NCBI RefSeq assembly: GCF_000798815.1
Contig: NZ_JTLD01000019.1
Coordinates: forward strand, 1 to 54,849
Length of the DNA stretch: 54,849 bases
Source of the DNA: Alistipes sp. ZOR0009
GTDB lineage: Bacteria > Bacteroidota > Bacteroidia > Bacteroidales > ZOR0009
Direction: 5' to 3'
The notes under the pieces are model-generated. The model saw only the letters and a program-made list of their open reading frames with translations. It was not told the DNA's origin and searched no databases. Made by a program: the position numbers and the translations under genes. This document shows, piece by piece, positions 26,085 through 35,622 of this stretch. The number at the start of each line of letters is the position of its first letter. The stretch's first letter is position 1.

Positions 26085-26562
26085 CCACCTCCGACCCCCT
26101 CTGACCCGGTTCCGAACCCCGTCGGATACGTTGCATAACCCCAACGGATACGTTGTGCAACCCCGTCGGATACGTCCCGGACCACCCCGGATACGTTGTA
26201 CAACCCCGCCGGATACGTCCAACGACGCATCGACCCGGTTCCGAACCCCGACCGACCACCTCCGAACCCCTCTGATCTGGTCTTGAACCCCGTCGGATAC
26301 GTTGCATAACCCCAACGGATACGTTGTGCAACCCCAACGGATACGTTCCGGACCACCCCAGGTACGTTGTGCAACCCCAACGGATACGTCCAACGACGCA
26401 TCGACCCGGTTCTGAACCCCGACCGACCACCTCCGAACCCCTCTGACCCGGTTCCGAACCCCGTCGGATACGTTCCGGACCACCCCAGATACGTTGTGCA
26501 ACCCCAACGGATACGTCCCGGACCACCCCAGATACGTTATATAACCCCAACGGGTATATTGT
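26085..26562 (+). repeat. Repeat array 1, main part: GGATACGT units in a 171-bp higher-order repeat
   Basis: Tandem mosaic of 10/11-bp half-units (such as CCCGGTTCCGA, ACCCCGACCGA, CCACCTCCGA) and 21/22-bp units of the form ACCCC-NN-CGGATACGT-NNNNNA. There is also one 31-bp unit ending CGACGCATCGA. These assemble into a 171-bp superunit. Copy 1 is 26085-26233 and lacks the first two half-units. Copy 2 is complete at 26234-26404. Copy 3 starts at 26405 with an exact two-unit (44-bp) deletion and a decaying end. About 15 GGATACGT-like cores are present. The array lies between convergent genes and their terminators. Reading frames across it are side effects of few stop codons. The family is not recognised. 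Confidence 0.92.
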
Positions 26563-26583
26563 ACGTCGTCTTTGAGGTGGCCT

Positions 26584-26607
26584 CGAAACCGAGGTTTCGT
26601 TTTACTT
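26584..26607 (+). terminator. Hairpin with T-rich tail next to repeat array 1
   Basis: Perfect 7-bp stem CGAAACC-GA-GGTTTCG followed by TTTTACTT. The 11 bases at 26584-26594 are the reverse complement of the loop region in the guaA and pit terminators. It may mark the 3' end of an RNA made from the array; no transcript is proven. Confidence 0.4.
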
Positions 26608-26660
26608 CTGGAGCTTCCTGTATGGCTATGAGTTCGGTTTATCGGCGAAATCGTAGGGAT

Positions 26661-26695
26661 AAAAAAAGAGGGCCTCCTTAAAAGGAAGCCCTCGA
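26661..26695 (-). terminator. Intrinsic terminator of the DPP IV gene
   Basis: On the minus strand, GAGGGCTTCCTT / AAGGAGGCCCTC stem followed by seven T. It begins 20 bp past the gene's stop. Confidence 0.9.
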
Positions 26696-26714
26696 AAGCT
26701 CGTTGGGTGAGGTA

Positions 26715-28886
26715 CTACAGGTTGGCCTCAACGTATTCTACAAATTTGGTGTGTAGCTGTGTTCTGGTTTTTCCTCCGTAAATGCTGTGGTTCTTGTCGG
26801 GGTAAACCATCATATCGTACTGCTTGTTGGCTTGGATTAGCTTCGACACCAGCTCGTAGCTGTTTTGGATGTGCACGTTATCGTCGGCGGTGCCGTGTAC
26901 GATAAGCACCTTACCCTTAAGTCCGGCAACATGGTTGATGGGCGAGTTGTCGTCGTATCCCTTAGGATTGTCTTGAGGTAGACCGTTAAAGCGTTCGGTG
27001 TAGATGCTATCATAGTACCTCCAGTTGGTTACTGGGGCAATGGCGATGGCCATCTTAAATACGTCGGCGCCTTGGAAAATGGCATTAAGCGACATGAATC
27101 CGCCGTAGCTCCATCCCCATATACCGATGCGGCTTTTATCTACGTAGGGAAGGGTACCTAGATACTTAGCGGCGTTAATTTGGTCTATAACCTCCAGCTT
27201 TCCAAGCTGGCCGTAGGTTTGCTTCTTAAACGCTTCGCCACGGGCGCCGGTGCCACGGCCATCTACACATACCACCAGGTAGCCTTTCTGAGCAAGCACG
27301 TTTTCCCAGCCCAATCCCCACGAATCGAGCACCTGCTGCGATCCGGGACCGCTGTACTGGGTCATAAATACGGGGTACTTGGTGCCCTCGTTAAAGCCAA
27401 CTGGCTTAATCATCCAGCCGTTAAGTACTACGCCTTCGGGGGTGGTAAAGCTGAAAAATTCCTTTGGGTTAAGGTTGTACTCCTTGACTTTTTCCTGCAA
27501 AGCCGAGTTGTCTTCGAGCAGGCGTATTTGCTTGCCGCTGGCCTCGTGTAGGGTTATGAAGGTGGGAGTGGAGGTGCTGCTAAAGAAGTTGATGTAGTAC
27601 TTGCAGCCTGCGCTAAAGGTGGCATGGTTGGTGCCGGCAAGGGTAGATAGCTTCTTGTTAATCTTCCCGTTTAGCGAGGTAACGTACAGCTCGCGCTGCA
27701 TGGGCGATATGGCAGCGGCTTGGTAGTACACCAGCCCCTTCACTTCGTCTATCCCGGCTATCTCGGTAACATCCCAGCTGCCTTTGGTGAGCTGGCGAAC
27801 CTGCTTACCGTTCATATCGTAAAGGTACAGGTGGTTGTATCCGTCCTTTTCGCTGGTTATGATAAATTGCTTGCCGTTGGCAAGGAAGGTGAGGTACTCG
27901 TCAGTAACCTCAGCAATGTAGCGGTCGTTTTTTTCGGTGTATAGGGCGTATGATTCGCCTGTGCCGGCGTTGGCAACCAGAATGTCTAGCTGGTTTTGTA
28001 GGCGGTTAAGGCGTATCATGGCCAGCTTGTTGGGGTCCGTAGTCCACTTTATGCGGGCAATGTACTGGTTATCCTCGTCGCCAACGTTCATTTTGGTTGA
28101 TTTGGCAGCCGCAAGATCGTAGCAGTAGATTGATACTACCGAGTTTTGCTCGCCAGCCTTTGGATACTTATAGGTATAGTTGCTTGGGTAGAGCTGGTTT
28201 TCAAACTTATTCATGTTGAAAAGCTTTACCCTCGATTCGTCGAAACGGTAGTAGGCTAGCTTCTTGCTGTCTGGCGACCAGGCAAAAGCTTTGGCGAAGC
28301 CAAACTCCTCTTCGTATACCCAGTCGGTCGATCCGTTGATGATTTCGTTGAATTTTCCGTCGACGGTAACCTGCGTTTCTACGCCAGAGGCTAAATCTTT
28401 TATGTAAACGTTGTTATTTCTAGCAAAGGCAACCTTTGATCCGTCGGGAGAGAAGGTGGCGTAGCTCTGCTTGCCGTTAGTTGATAGAGGGCTGATTTCC
28501 TTGGTTGCTCGGTTGTACACGAAGTAATCTGCCGTAAACGAGCGGCGGTAGATATCCTCGTAGTTCGTTAGTAGCAGCATCTCCTTTTCGTCGTTGCTAA
28601 AGGAGTAGTCTACAACCATGGCAATTTTTTTGCTGGCCAGCTGTTTCCCTGTTAGAATGGTGTCGGCTACTTTTCCAGTTTGGTAGCTATACATTAGGAT
28701 GTTGGCGCCTTCGCGAGCGGTATAGTGCATTCCGTCCTTCATGGAGGATAGCCCATAAACGGATTTAGCCCTAAAGGTTCCCTTCTCGGTGAAGTCGGCA
28801 ACCGTTACGCTCTTCTTTTGCGCAAAACCAGACATTCCTAAAAACATCGCAGCGGCAAGGACGGCTGCAGCTCTAAGTTTTGTCAT
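26715..28886 (-). CDS. Dipeptidyl peptidase IV (S9 family serine peptidase)
   Basis: Exported 723-residue peptidase that removes X-Pro or X-Ala dipeptides from peptides in the periplasm. Signal peptide MTKLRAAAVLAAAMFLGMSGFAQ. The N-terminal eight-bladed propeller (DPPIV_N) contains the amino-terminus-binding DWVYEEEFG motif near 190. The C-terminal alpha/beta hydrolase has the nucleophile in GIWGWSYGGFMS, the Asp in HGTADDNVHIQNS and the His in PDKNHSIYGG, a complete triad. Length matches bacterial DPP IV. Single gene, divergent from the AlkD-type gene. It would supply dipeptides for the POT transporter encoded 1.1 kb away (inference). Confidence 0.95.
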   Translation of the reverse strand: MTKLRAAAVLAAAMFLGMSGFAQKKSVTVADFTEKGTFRAKSVYGLSSMKDGMHYTAREGANILMYSYQTGKVADTILTGKQLASKKIAMVVDYSFSNDEKEMLLLTNYEDIYRRSFTADYFVYNRATKEISPLSTNGKQSYATFSPDGSKVAFARNNNVYIKDLASGVETQVTVDGKFNEIINGSTDWVYEEEFGFAKAFAWSPDSKKLAYYRFDESRVKLFNMNKFENQLYPSNYTYKYPKAGEQNSVVSIYCYDLAAAKSTKMNVGDEDNQYIARIKWTTDPNKLAMIRLNRLQNQLDILVANAGTGESYALYTEKNDRYIAEVTDEYLTFLANGKQFIITSEKDGYNHLYLYDMNGKQVRQLTKGSWDVTEIAGIDEVKGLVYYQAAAISPMQRELYVTSLNGKINKKLSTLAGTNHATFSAGCKYYINFFSSTSTPTFITLHEASGKQIRLLEDNSALQEKVKEYNLNPKEFFSFTTPEGVVLNGWMIKPVGFNEGTKYPVFMTQYSGPGSQQVLDSWGLGWENVLAQKGYLVVCVDGRGTGARGEAFKKQTYGQLGKLEVIDQINAAKYLGTLPYVDKSRIGIWGWSYGGFMSLNAIFQGADVFKMAIAIAPVTNWRYYDSIYTERFNGLPQDNPKGYDDNSPINHVAGLKGKVLIVHGTADDNVHIQNSYELVSKLIQANKQYDMMVYPDKNHSIYGGKTRTQLHTKFVEYVEANL

Positions 28887-29017
28887 TTGTTACGTTTTTT
28901 GATGTTAGTTCTTTTCGCTAAAAGTATGGAAATGGTGCTAATGCACCAAGCTATTAGACCGCGTTTTATCCCCAAAATTGTGCTACATTTATGCATAAAC
29001 ATTAATAAGTTACTCCT

Positions 29018-29746
29018 ATGTGTAAGGAATTGGTAGAAATGCTTATGGCTTTAGGAAGTGCGGAGGTAAAAGTTAAGGTGGAGTACTTCTTTAAGACGGG
29101 TAAGGGGCAGTATGGCGAGGGCGATCAGTTTATTGGATTAAAGGTGCCCACCATACGCCAAACGATAAAGCCCTACCAGCATCAGCTCTCTCCGTTGGAT
29201 GCGGAGTTGCTTGTTCAATCGCCGTTTCACGAGATCCGCTTGGCTGGTTTGCTGATTTGGGTGGCGCAGTTCAAAAAGGCGAAGGATTCCCAGCAACGAA
29301 AGGCCATTGTAGATTTGTACCTAAAGAACACCAAGCATGTCAACAACTGGGATTTAGTAGATCTGAGCTGCGTTGAGATACTTGGGGGATACCTGCAGGG
29401 CAGGCCTAAGGATTTGCTCTTTAAATTATCTCTCTCAGAAAGCCTATGGGAGCAGAGAATTGCGATGGTAACCACGCTTGCGTTTATCCGAAAAAACGAG
29501 CACGATACAGCGCTGCTGCTGTGCGAGCACTTCCTTTCTCATCGGCACGATTTAATGCACAAGGCATCAGGTTGGTGCTTGCGTGAGATTGGGAAAAGGA
29601 ATAAAGCGGCTCTGGTTGCTTTCTTAGACCAGCATGCGGCCATTATGCCGCGTACAATGTTGCGCTATAGCATTGAAAAAATGGATGATGAGGAGCGAAA
29701 ATACTACTTAGATGCAAAGGAGAGGGCGTTAAAACATAAAAGTTGA
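29018..29746 (+). CDS. DNA alkylation repair protein (AlkD-like)
   Basis: A 242-residue protein of HEAT-like repeats, the AlkC/AlkD fold, which excises alkylated bases without flipping them (family knowledge). Visible conserved parts are FFKTGKGQYGEGDQFIGLKVPTIRQ near residue 25, FHEIRLAGLLIWV, the NNWDLVDLSC segment with the catalytic-region Asp, SLWEQRIAMVTTLAFIRK and HKASGWCLREIGKR. All the family blocks are present, so it is probably active. Divergent from DPP IV; single gene. Confidence 0.92.
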   Translation: MCKELVEMLMALGSAEVKVKVEYFFKTGKGQYGEGDQFIGLKVPTIRQTIKPYQHQLSPLDAELLVQSPFHEIRLAGLLIWVAQFKKAKDSQQRKAIVDLYLKNTKHVNNWDLVDLSCVEILGGYLQGRPKDLLFKLSLSESLWEQRIAMVTTLAFIRKNEHDTALLLCEHFLSHRHDLMHKASGWCLREIGKRNKAALVAFLDQHAAIMPRTMLRYSIEKMDDEERKYYLDAKERALKHKS

Positions 29747-30051
29747 TTTTTAAGAGAAAAAATCACGGAATCGACTTGTTGGGTCTGAAAAAAAAGAGTA
29801 CACTTGCACTGGAAATTGAATGTTATTAAACACAAAATATTTCTCAGCATCTAGCAACTTAATGGGTTCAATTGAAACAGGTTGGATTCTTAAGTCTGTT
29901 GATTTGGGTTTGGTTGAGACAGAGCGAAAGTTCTGTTTAATTGTTTGACTTAATTTCGGCTAATGCAGCTGGCTAACGTATTTCCAATTGCTGAGTGAGG
30001 ATTGCGTGTGGTTTTTGTGAAATAACCTACTAGTTGAGCAATAAAAAAATT
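29747..30051. other. Intergenic region without recognisable content
   Basis: About 300 bp between convergent genes. I see no gene, repeat or RNA. The only structure is the terminator that starts at 30052. Confidence 0.5.
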
Positions 30052-30080
30052 AAGGCTGTACGTAAGTACAGCCTTTTTCT
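30052..30080. terminator. Intrinsic terminator of the outer-membrane barrel gene
   Basis: AAGGCTGTAC-GTAA-GTACAGCCTT stem with T run on the plus side and A/T-rich flank on the other. It lies 21 bp past the barrel gene stop on the minus strand. Confidence 0.85.
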
Positions 30081-30100
30081 TTATCTGATTTACTTCTGGG

Positions 30101-32602
30101 TTAGTTTCCACCACCACCGCCTGTTGTACCACCTTTGTTTCCGCCGCCTTTCACATCGTCGTTGTTAATGCTGCGAGCAGCCTTCTTTACGGTTTGTCCC
30201 ATCTTCCCAAATCGGTAGGTTACCGAAAGGCGGAAGGTGCGCATTTCCGATTCGTTTCTGTTGTAGGTAACTAGCGTAGGAGAGACAGAGCTTGTTTCCC
30301 ATACCTGCATCTTCTTAAACGGATTGTTTGCTGATATCGTTAGGGCCATCTTCTTATTCATGAAATCTTTGCGGAGGCTGATTCCATGGTAGGAAAAGGG
30401 TTGTGTTTTCTCAAATAGCTCAATTCTTTTCGAATGATATCCTCCGTAACTCGATAGGGTAAATGACTTGAGGAAGGTCCAGCGAAGATTTCCCCCGAAG
30501 TTGTAATTCCATCCCTCTTTTTCCACAAATTTTGGAGCTAACACCCCATTCGTAAAGTCTTGGGTGTATCCATCAAACATACCATATTCCACATCGCCAT
30601 AAGCGCTAATAGAGAAGGTGGGAAGTGGGTTAACTGAGCCGTATAGTGAGAGCCCATACTGGTTGTTTTTACCCAGATTATCGAATGTCTTTTCGTAGGC
30701 ACCCGATGATTGTGGCTTGTATACCGTTTGGATTGCATTATTGTTTAGCCTAGCATACATGCTGATGTCGAAGCTATACTTTGAGGCAAAGAAGTTGTAT
30801 CCCAAGTCGAATGAGTTAACTTTTTCGGTCTTAAGGTTTGGATTTCCGTAAGAAATCATGATTGGATTTACATCATCGATATAGGGGTTTAGGTACCAGA
30901 TACTAGGGCGCTGTAGGCGCTGTGTGTAGGATAGTTTAAGGCTGCTTGCATCGCCCATGTTGTACGAAATGGTTGCATAGGGAACTACATCCGTTAGGCT
31001 GTTGGTAAACGACATGTCCTTCCCTTTTTGGTTGTAAGAGCCGTCGGTATAGCAATCTTCTAAGCGGGCACCTACTTTGAACGATGTTTGGTTTAGCTTG
31101 AGGAGGTAGCCTACATAAGCTGCAACAATATTTTGGGTGTAGTCTAGGTCATTGTTTCGGCTATTGTCCGGAATCCAACTATTAGACTGTTCGTTGTAGT
31201 TGTAGTAGTCGATATTGCTGGGGTTGGTACGAAGAATGTACTTTACTCCAACTTCGTACTGATGCTTTGGGGTAATGGGGTTCACAAAATCTGCTTGGAA
31301 GGTGTTTTCGTAGGTTCCTGCTGTATTTTCCGACCTGTTTTTGGAGGGGAGATAATTTTTTATACCAACAATTTCTCTGTCGTACTTGCTCGATGTTGGG
31401 TTAACATCTAGTTTGTAGGAGAAGGTTAGCAGCTTATCTGGTTTTTTGTACGAGCGTTGGTAGTCAATATTTCCGCTCATAGAGCCGTAGGTTCCCTTAC
31501 TTTTGTTGATATTTCGGTATTGTGTTACCAGCTGATTTACCGAGTTATTGTCGGGAAGATACATCGAGGTGAGTAGGTCGTTGTTGCCAGTATTGGAGCC
31601 AAAGAAGCCCATAAAAGATCCGCTAATCAGGTTTAGCGAGTCTATTTCGTAGCTTAATTCGCCGCTAGCAAAATGGTTGTTGCTGTTGTTTTTGCTAGCT
31701 CCTTCGGCAATCGATGATTTAAATTCGGTGCCAAGAAGGTTTTCGATGCTCGAGTATTGTGTTCCCTTGGGGCGTTTCCATTGACCGTAGCCGTAGTTAA
31801 GCGAGAAAGCCAACTTCCCAACTTTGGCGGTTGTATAAATGTTGCCACCGACGCTGCCAAAGTGGTCTACTCTGAGCGATGCGTTACCCGAAAAACCTGA
31901 AATATTGGTTTTGTTGGTTACAATGTTAATAATTCCACCTACACCTTCAGCACTATATTTAGAGGAGGGGTTGGTGATAACCTCAATGTTTTTGATGCTG
32001 CTTGCAGGCATCCCTTTAAGCACATCTTTGGCATTGTTGTTCATCAGCGGCGATTCCTTCCCGTTGATGAGGATTTTGTAGTTTCCTGCCCCTTTGAGCT
32101 TAATGTTATCGTCTCCATCAACGGTGAGTAGAGGAACTTTACGCATCATGTCCAGTGCATTAATCGTTTGTGCTTCTGGATCTGCCTCGGGGTTGTAGCT
32201 TATTTTATCGGGTTCAACCTTTATCAGCTGGCGCTGAGCCTGTACAACCACCTGTCCAATCTGGGCAAGCGTTTCGGACATTAGCACATTGCCGATGTTA
32301 GTTTTTTTTGTGTTGGCTTTAATGCTAAAATTTGCTTTAGAGGTGCCGTAACCGATGGCGCTAACAATAACCTGTCCTGCGGTAGGCTCTTTAACCGTAA
32401 ATTCGAAGGTCCCGTCTCCATCGGAAGCTACCCGTTTGATAACCTTGTTGTGCCCGTCTTGAACGGTAACGGTAACAAAGGGAACTCCCTTTTTAGAAGT
32501 TGAGTCGATGGCCTTACCAACTACGATGTAAGAGCCCAAATCTGCACTCGCAAGGAATGGAAAAAGTACAGACAGGAATGTAACTAGTAATAATTTATTC
32601 AT
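30101..32602 (-). CDS. TonB-dependent-receptor-like outer membrane beta-barrel protein
   Basis: About 833 residues, outer membrane. The start at 32602 (MNKLLLVTFLSVLFPFLASAD) is a signal peptide; the ATG at 32629 adds nine residues. Order: a carboxypeptidase-regulatory-like beta-sandwich (about 20-105), a plug-like domain with INALDMMRKVPLLTVDGDDNIKLKG, ILINGKESPLM and SIKNIEVITNPSSKYSAEG, then an OMP_b-brl_3 barrel to the end. The last 14 residues are a Gly/Asn/Thr-rich tail (KGGGNKGGTTGGG). The family transports or binds unknown ligands; no SusD partner is present. A TAACTTTG box on the minus strand at 32669-32662 is a likely -7 element. Confidence 0.9.
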   Translation of the reverse strand: MNKLLLVTFLSVLFPFLASADLGSYIVVGKAIDSTSKKGVPFVTVTVQDGHNKVIKRVASDGDGTFEFTVKEPTAGQVIVSAIGYGTSKANFSIKANTKKTNIGNVLMSETLAQIGQVVVQAQRQLIKVEPDKISYNPEADPEAQTINALDMMRKVPLLTVDGDDNIKLKGAGNYKILINGKESPLMNNNAKDVLKGMPASSIKNIEVITNPSSKYSAEGVGGIINIVTNKTNISGFSGNASLRVDHFGSVGGNIYTTAKVGKLAFSLNYGYGQWKRPKGTQYSSIENLLGTEFKSSIAEGASKNNSNNHFASGELSYEIDSLNLISGSFMGFFGSNTGNNDLLTSMYLPDNNSVNQLVTQYRNINKSKGTYGSMSGNIDYQRSYKKPDKLLTFSYKLDVNPTSSKYDREIVGIKNYLPSKNRSENTAGTYENTFQADFVNPITPKHQYEVGVKYILRTNPSNIDYYNYNEQSNSWIPDNSRNNDLDYTQNIVAAYVGYLLKLNQTSFKVGARLEDCYTDGSYNQKGKDMSFTNSLTDVVPYATISYNMGDASSLKLSYTQRLQRPSIWYLNPYIDDVNPIMISYGNPNLKTEKVNSFDLGYNFFASKYSFDISMYARLNNNAIQTVYKPQSSGAYEKTFDNLGKNNQYGLSLYGSVNPLPTFSISAYGDVEYGMFDGYTQDFTNGVLAPKFVEKEGWNYNFGGNLRWTFLKSFTLSSYGGYHSKRIELFEKTQPFSYHGISLRKDFMNKKMALTISANNPFKKMQVWETSSVSPTLVTYNRNESEMRTFRLSVTYRFGKMGQTVKKAARSINNDDVKGGGNKGGTTGGGGGN

Positions 32603-32736
32603 ACATAAAAGCGGATTAATTCTTAACATGCTTAATAGACGCAGATTTTTAAAAAAGATTACAAAGTTAGCTTTATTTGTGAGGCGTGTTTAAGGGGGCG
32701 TGCAGCTTCATTTAACGTCGTAAACATCTGGGGGCT

Positions 32737-32768
32737 TTTCGGGTTATCCGCAAAGTTGGTTAACTTTG
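32737..32768 (+). promoter_or_regulatory. Promoter of uvrA
   Basis: TAACTTTG at 32761-32768, with TTTC (one mismatch to TTTG) 20 bp upstream. The uvrA ATG at 32791 follows a leader of about 15-20 nt with AAAGGAG before it. Confidence 0.65.
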
Positions 32769-32790
32769 AAAGTTCTTCTAAAGGAGTAAA

Positions 32791-35595
32791 ATGTCGGATA
32801 AAAAACAGCCAAAGTGCATTTCAGTAAGGGGTGCTCGGGTTCATAATCTTAAGAATATTGATGTGGATATTCCACGCAATAAGCTGGTTGTCATAACTGG
32901 GTTGTCGGGCTCGGGAAAGTCGACTTTAGCTTTCGATACGATATTTGCCGAGGGGCAGCGTCGTTATGTAGAAAGTTTGTCGGCATATGCTCGTCAGTTT
33001 TTGGGGCGTGTCAACAAGCCTGATGTCGATGATATATCGGGAATTCCTCCTGCTATTGCCATCGAGCAGAAGGTTAATACGCGTAATCCTCGTTCTACTG
33101 TCGGAACATCAACCGAAATATACGACTACATTAAGCTGCTGTACGCGCGTATTGGAAAAACGTACTCACCAGTAAGTGGTTTAGAGGTAAAATCGCACTC
33201 GGTGACCGATGTGGTGGACTTTATACTGCGCCAGCCCGAGGGTACGCGCCTGCAGATTATGGCTCCATTAACTTTCGACCCACAAACTGGTGTTATTGCC
33301 AAGCTTACCCTCTTGATGAAAGAGGGCTTTCAGCGTTTAGAGGTTAAGGGCGAAGCCATGCGAGTTGAGGATGTTATCAAGGCTATTGATAGCATTGATG
33401 CTTCAGAGATATTTGTGATTATCGACCGTGTTGCAGCGAACTCCGATGAAGATTCTATTAGCCGTTTTGGCGATTCGGTGCAAACTGCTTTTGGCGAAGG
33501 GAGTGGGATTGTTGCTCTTAAAGTTTTTCCAACTGATGGTGAACCTTTTGTTGAACATTTTTCTAACCTTTTTGAGTTGGATGGTATTCAATTTGAAGAG
33601 CCTAACGTTCATCTTTTTAGTTTCAATAGTCCCCTAGGTGCATGCCCTAAGTGTGAAGGATATGGAAAGGTCATAGGCATTGATGCGGATCTTGTTATAC
33701 CAGATAAGTCGCTTTCTGTTTATGAGGATGCTGTGGCTCCATGGCGTGGGGAGGGGATGAAAGTTTGGAAGGATGAGCTAGTATATAATGCGGCAAACTT
33801 TGACTTTCCAATTCATCGAGCCTACCAAGATTTGACACCTCAACAGCAAAAATTACTTTGGAAAGGCAACAGCCATTTCTCTGGGATTGACCGATTTTTT
33901 GAGTATCTGGAAGAAAAAAAGTACAAAATACAGTATCGGGTGATGCTCTCAAGGTATATGGGCAAAACCATTTGCCCTGTTTGCAACGGGGCTAGGCTGA
34001 AGCCCGAGGCTTCTTATGTTAAGATAGGAGGTGTTACCATCAGCGATTTGGTGTTGATGCCTATCGAAGATCTTCATTTGTTCTTTCAAACATTGGAGTT
34101 GGATGAGCACGACACGAAGGTGTCAAAACGTATTATGGTAGAGATCCGCAACCGGCTGCAGTTCATGACAGATGTGGGGTTGGGCTATTTGACTTTAAAT
34201 AGGTTGTCCTCTACATTGTCAGGAGGAGAATCGCAGCGCATCAATCTAGCAACCTCTTTAGGAAGTAGTCTTGTTGGCTCGCTATATATTCTGGATGAAC
34301 CTAGTATTGGGCTTCACCCTCGTGATACACATCGTTTAATTAAGGTTTTAAAGCAGCTACGTGATCAGGGAAATTCTGTCGTGGTTGTAGAGCACGAAGA
34401 GGAAATTATACGTGCTGCCGATGAGATTATAGATATTGGACCAATGGCTGGACAGCATGGAGGTGAGGTTGTTTTTCAGGGCCCGCACACCAACCTTTCT
34501 CAGTCGGATAGGTCGCTTACGGCAAAGTACTTACTTGGTGTCGAAAAAATAGAGGCACCGAAAATTCATCGTAAGTCGAGCAGCTTTATCGAGGTGCAGC
34601 GTGCGGCAGAAAATAATCTGAAAGATATTTCGGTGAAGTTTCCTTTAGGCATTATGACGGCTGTAACAGGTGTTAGCGGTTCTGGGAAATCAACATTGGT
34701 TCGTCGGATTTTATTTCCAGCCTTAAATCGTGCTATTTTAGGAACAGGCGATAAGCCTGGTAAGCATCAAGGCGTATCAGGAGATATCAAATCGATAAAA
34801 GGAATCGAGATGGTGGACCAAAATCCCATTGGAAAATCGTCGCGTTCTAATCCCGTTACCTACATAAAAGCATACGACGAAATACGCAAGCTATTTTCGG
34901 AGCAGCAGTACGCTAAGCAGAATGGCTTTACTCCATCGCACTTCTCGTTTAATATAGATGGAGGTCGTTGCGAGGAATGTCAAGGCGAAGGGATTATAAA
35001 GGTTGAAATGCAGTTTATGGCTGATGTTACCCTTGTTTGTGAAAGCTGCGGAGGAAAGCGTTTTAAGTCGGAAATATTGGAGGTTCGCTATAAAGAAAAA
35101 TCTATCTACGATATACTGGAAATGACAGTTGACGAGGCTATTGACTTTTTTGTAGCACAAGGGAATAATTTGACCAAAAAGGTCGCCGAAAAGTTGAAGC
35201 CTTTGAAGGATGTTGGGTTAGGGTATGTCCGTTTAGGACAGTCATCCAGTACGCTCTCGGGAGGAGAGGCGCAGCGTATCAAGTTAGCCTCTTTCCTATC
35301 GAAGGATAATACCAGTGGCCCTCTTTTGTTCATATTTGATGAACCCACAACAGGCCTGCATTTTCACGATATTCGTAAGCTTATGGATGCTTTTCAGGCT
35401 TTGCTATCTAATGGGCATACCATCATCATCGTCGAGCACAATATGGATGTAATTAAGTGCGCTGATTGGGTGGTGGATCTGGGGCCTGACGGAGGCGAAA
35501 AAGGCGGCAATTTATCTTTTGAAGGAACGCCAGAGGAACTTGCCAAACGCAGTGATTTGCATACTGGACGTTTCCTTGCCCTCCATGTAAAGTAG
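32791..35595 (+). CDS. uvrA: Excinuclease ABC subunit A
   Basis: Damage-recognition ATPase of nucleotide excision repair, 934 residues, normal length. Two ABC modules: the first Walker A is [14 protein letters not shown] (about 37-50) followed by [19 protein letters not shown], and the second is [14 protein letters not shown]. Zinc-binding cysteines are visible in [10 protein letters not shown] and [11 protein letters not shown], and in [16 protein letters not shown] with CESCGGKRF. Signature motifs are [12 protein letters not shown] and [13 protein letters not shown] Shine-Dalgarno-like AAAGGAG precedes the ATG. It is followed after 27 bp by a helical-repeat protein, probably in one operon. 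Confidence 0.98.
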   Translation: MSDKKQPKCISVRGARVHNLKNIDVDIPRNKLVVITGLSGSGKSTLAFDTIFAEGQRRYVESLSAYARQFLGRVNKPDVDDISGIPPAIAIEQKVNTRNPRSTVGTSTEIYDYIKLLYARIGKTYSPVSGLEVKSHSVTDVVDFILRQPEGTRLQIMAPLTFDPQTGVIAKLTLLMKEGFQRLEVKGEAMRVEDVIKAIDSIDASEIFVIIDRVAANSDEDSISRFGDSVQTAFGEGSGIVALKVFPTDGEPFVEHFSNLFELDGIQFEEPNVHLFSFNSPLGACPKCEGYGKVIGIDADLVIPDKSLSVYEDAVAPWRGEGMKVWKDELVYNAANFDFPIHRAYQDLTPQQQKLLWKGNSHFSGIDRFFEYLEEKKYKIQYRVMLSRYMGKTICPVCNGARLKPEASYVKIGGVTISDLVLMPIEDLHLFFQTLELDEHDTKVSKRIMVEIRNRLQFMTDVGLGYLTLNRLSSTLSGGESQRINLATSLGSSLVGSLYILDEPSIGLHPRDTHRLIKVLKQLRDQGNSVVVVEHEEEIIRAADEIIDIGPMAGQHGGEVVFQGPHTNLSQSDRSLTAKYLLGVEKIEAPKIHRKSSSFIEVQRAAENNLKDISVKFPLGIMTAVTGVSGSGKSTLVRRILFPALNRAILGTGDKPGKHQGVSGDIKSIKGIEMVDQNPIGKSSRSNPVTYIKAYDEIRKLFSEQQYAKQNGFTPSHFSFNIDGGRCEECQGEGIIKVEMQFMADVTLVCESCGGKRFKSEILEVRYKEKSIYDILEMTVDEAIDFFVAQGNNLTKKVAEKLKPLKDVGLGYVRLGQSSSTLSGGEAQRIKLASFLSKDNTSGPLLFIFDEPTTGLHFHDIRKLMDAFQALLSNGHTIIIVEHNMDVIKCADWVVDLGPDGGEKGGNLSFEGTPEELAKRSDLHTGRFLALHVK

Positions 35596-35622
35596 AGAAT
35601 AAACAAAGAAAAATTCATATTT

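Noticed and set aside
25957-26562. CRISPR array
   Set aside because: The repeats touch each other with no unique spacers, unit lengths vary (10-31 bp), and no cas gene is present.
25929-26681. Long ORFs on both strands over repeat array 1 as repeat proteins
   Set aside because: Several frames are open at once, building-block lengths break frame, no start signals or domain features, and the second array has no matching frame.
30101-32602. SusC/SusD glycan-uptake pair
   Set aside because: The barrel is of the OMP_b-brl_3 type and there is no SusD-like lipoprotein beside it.
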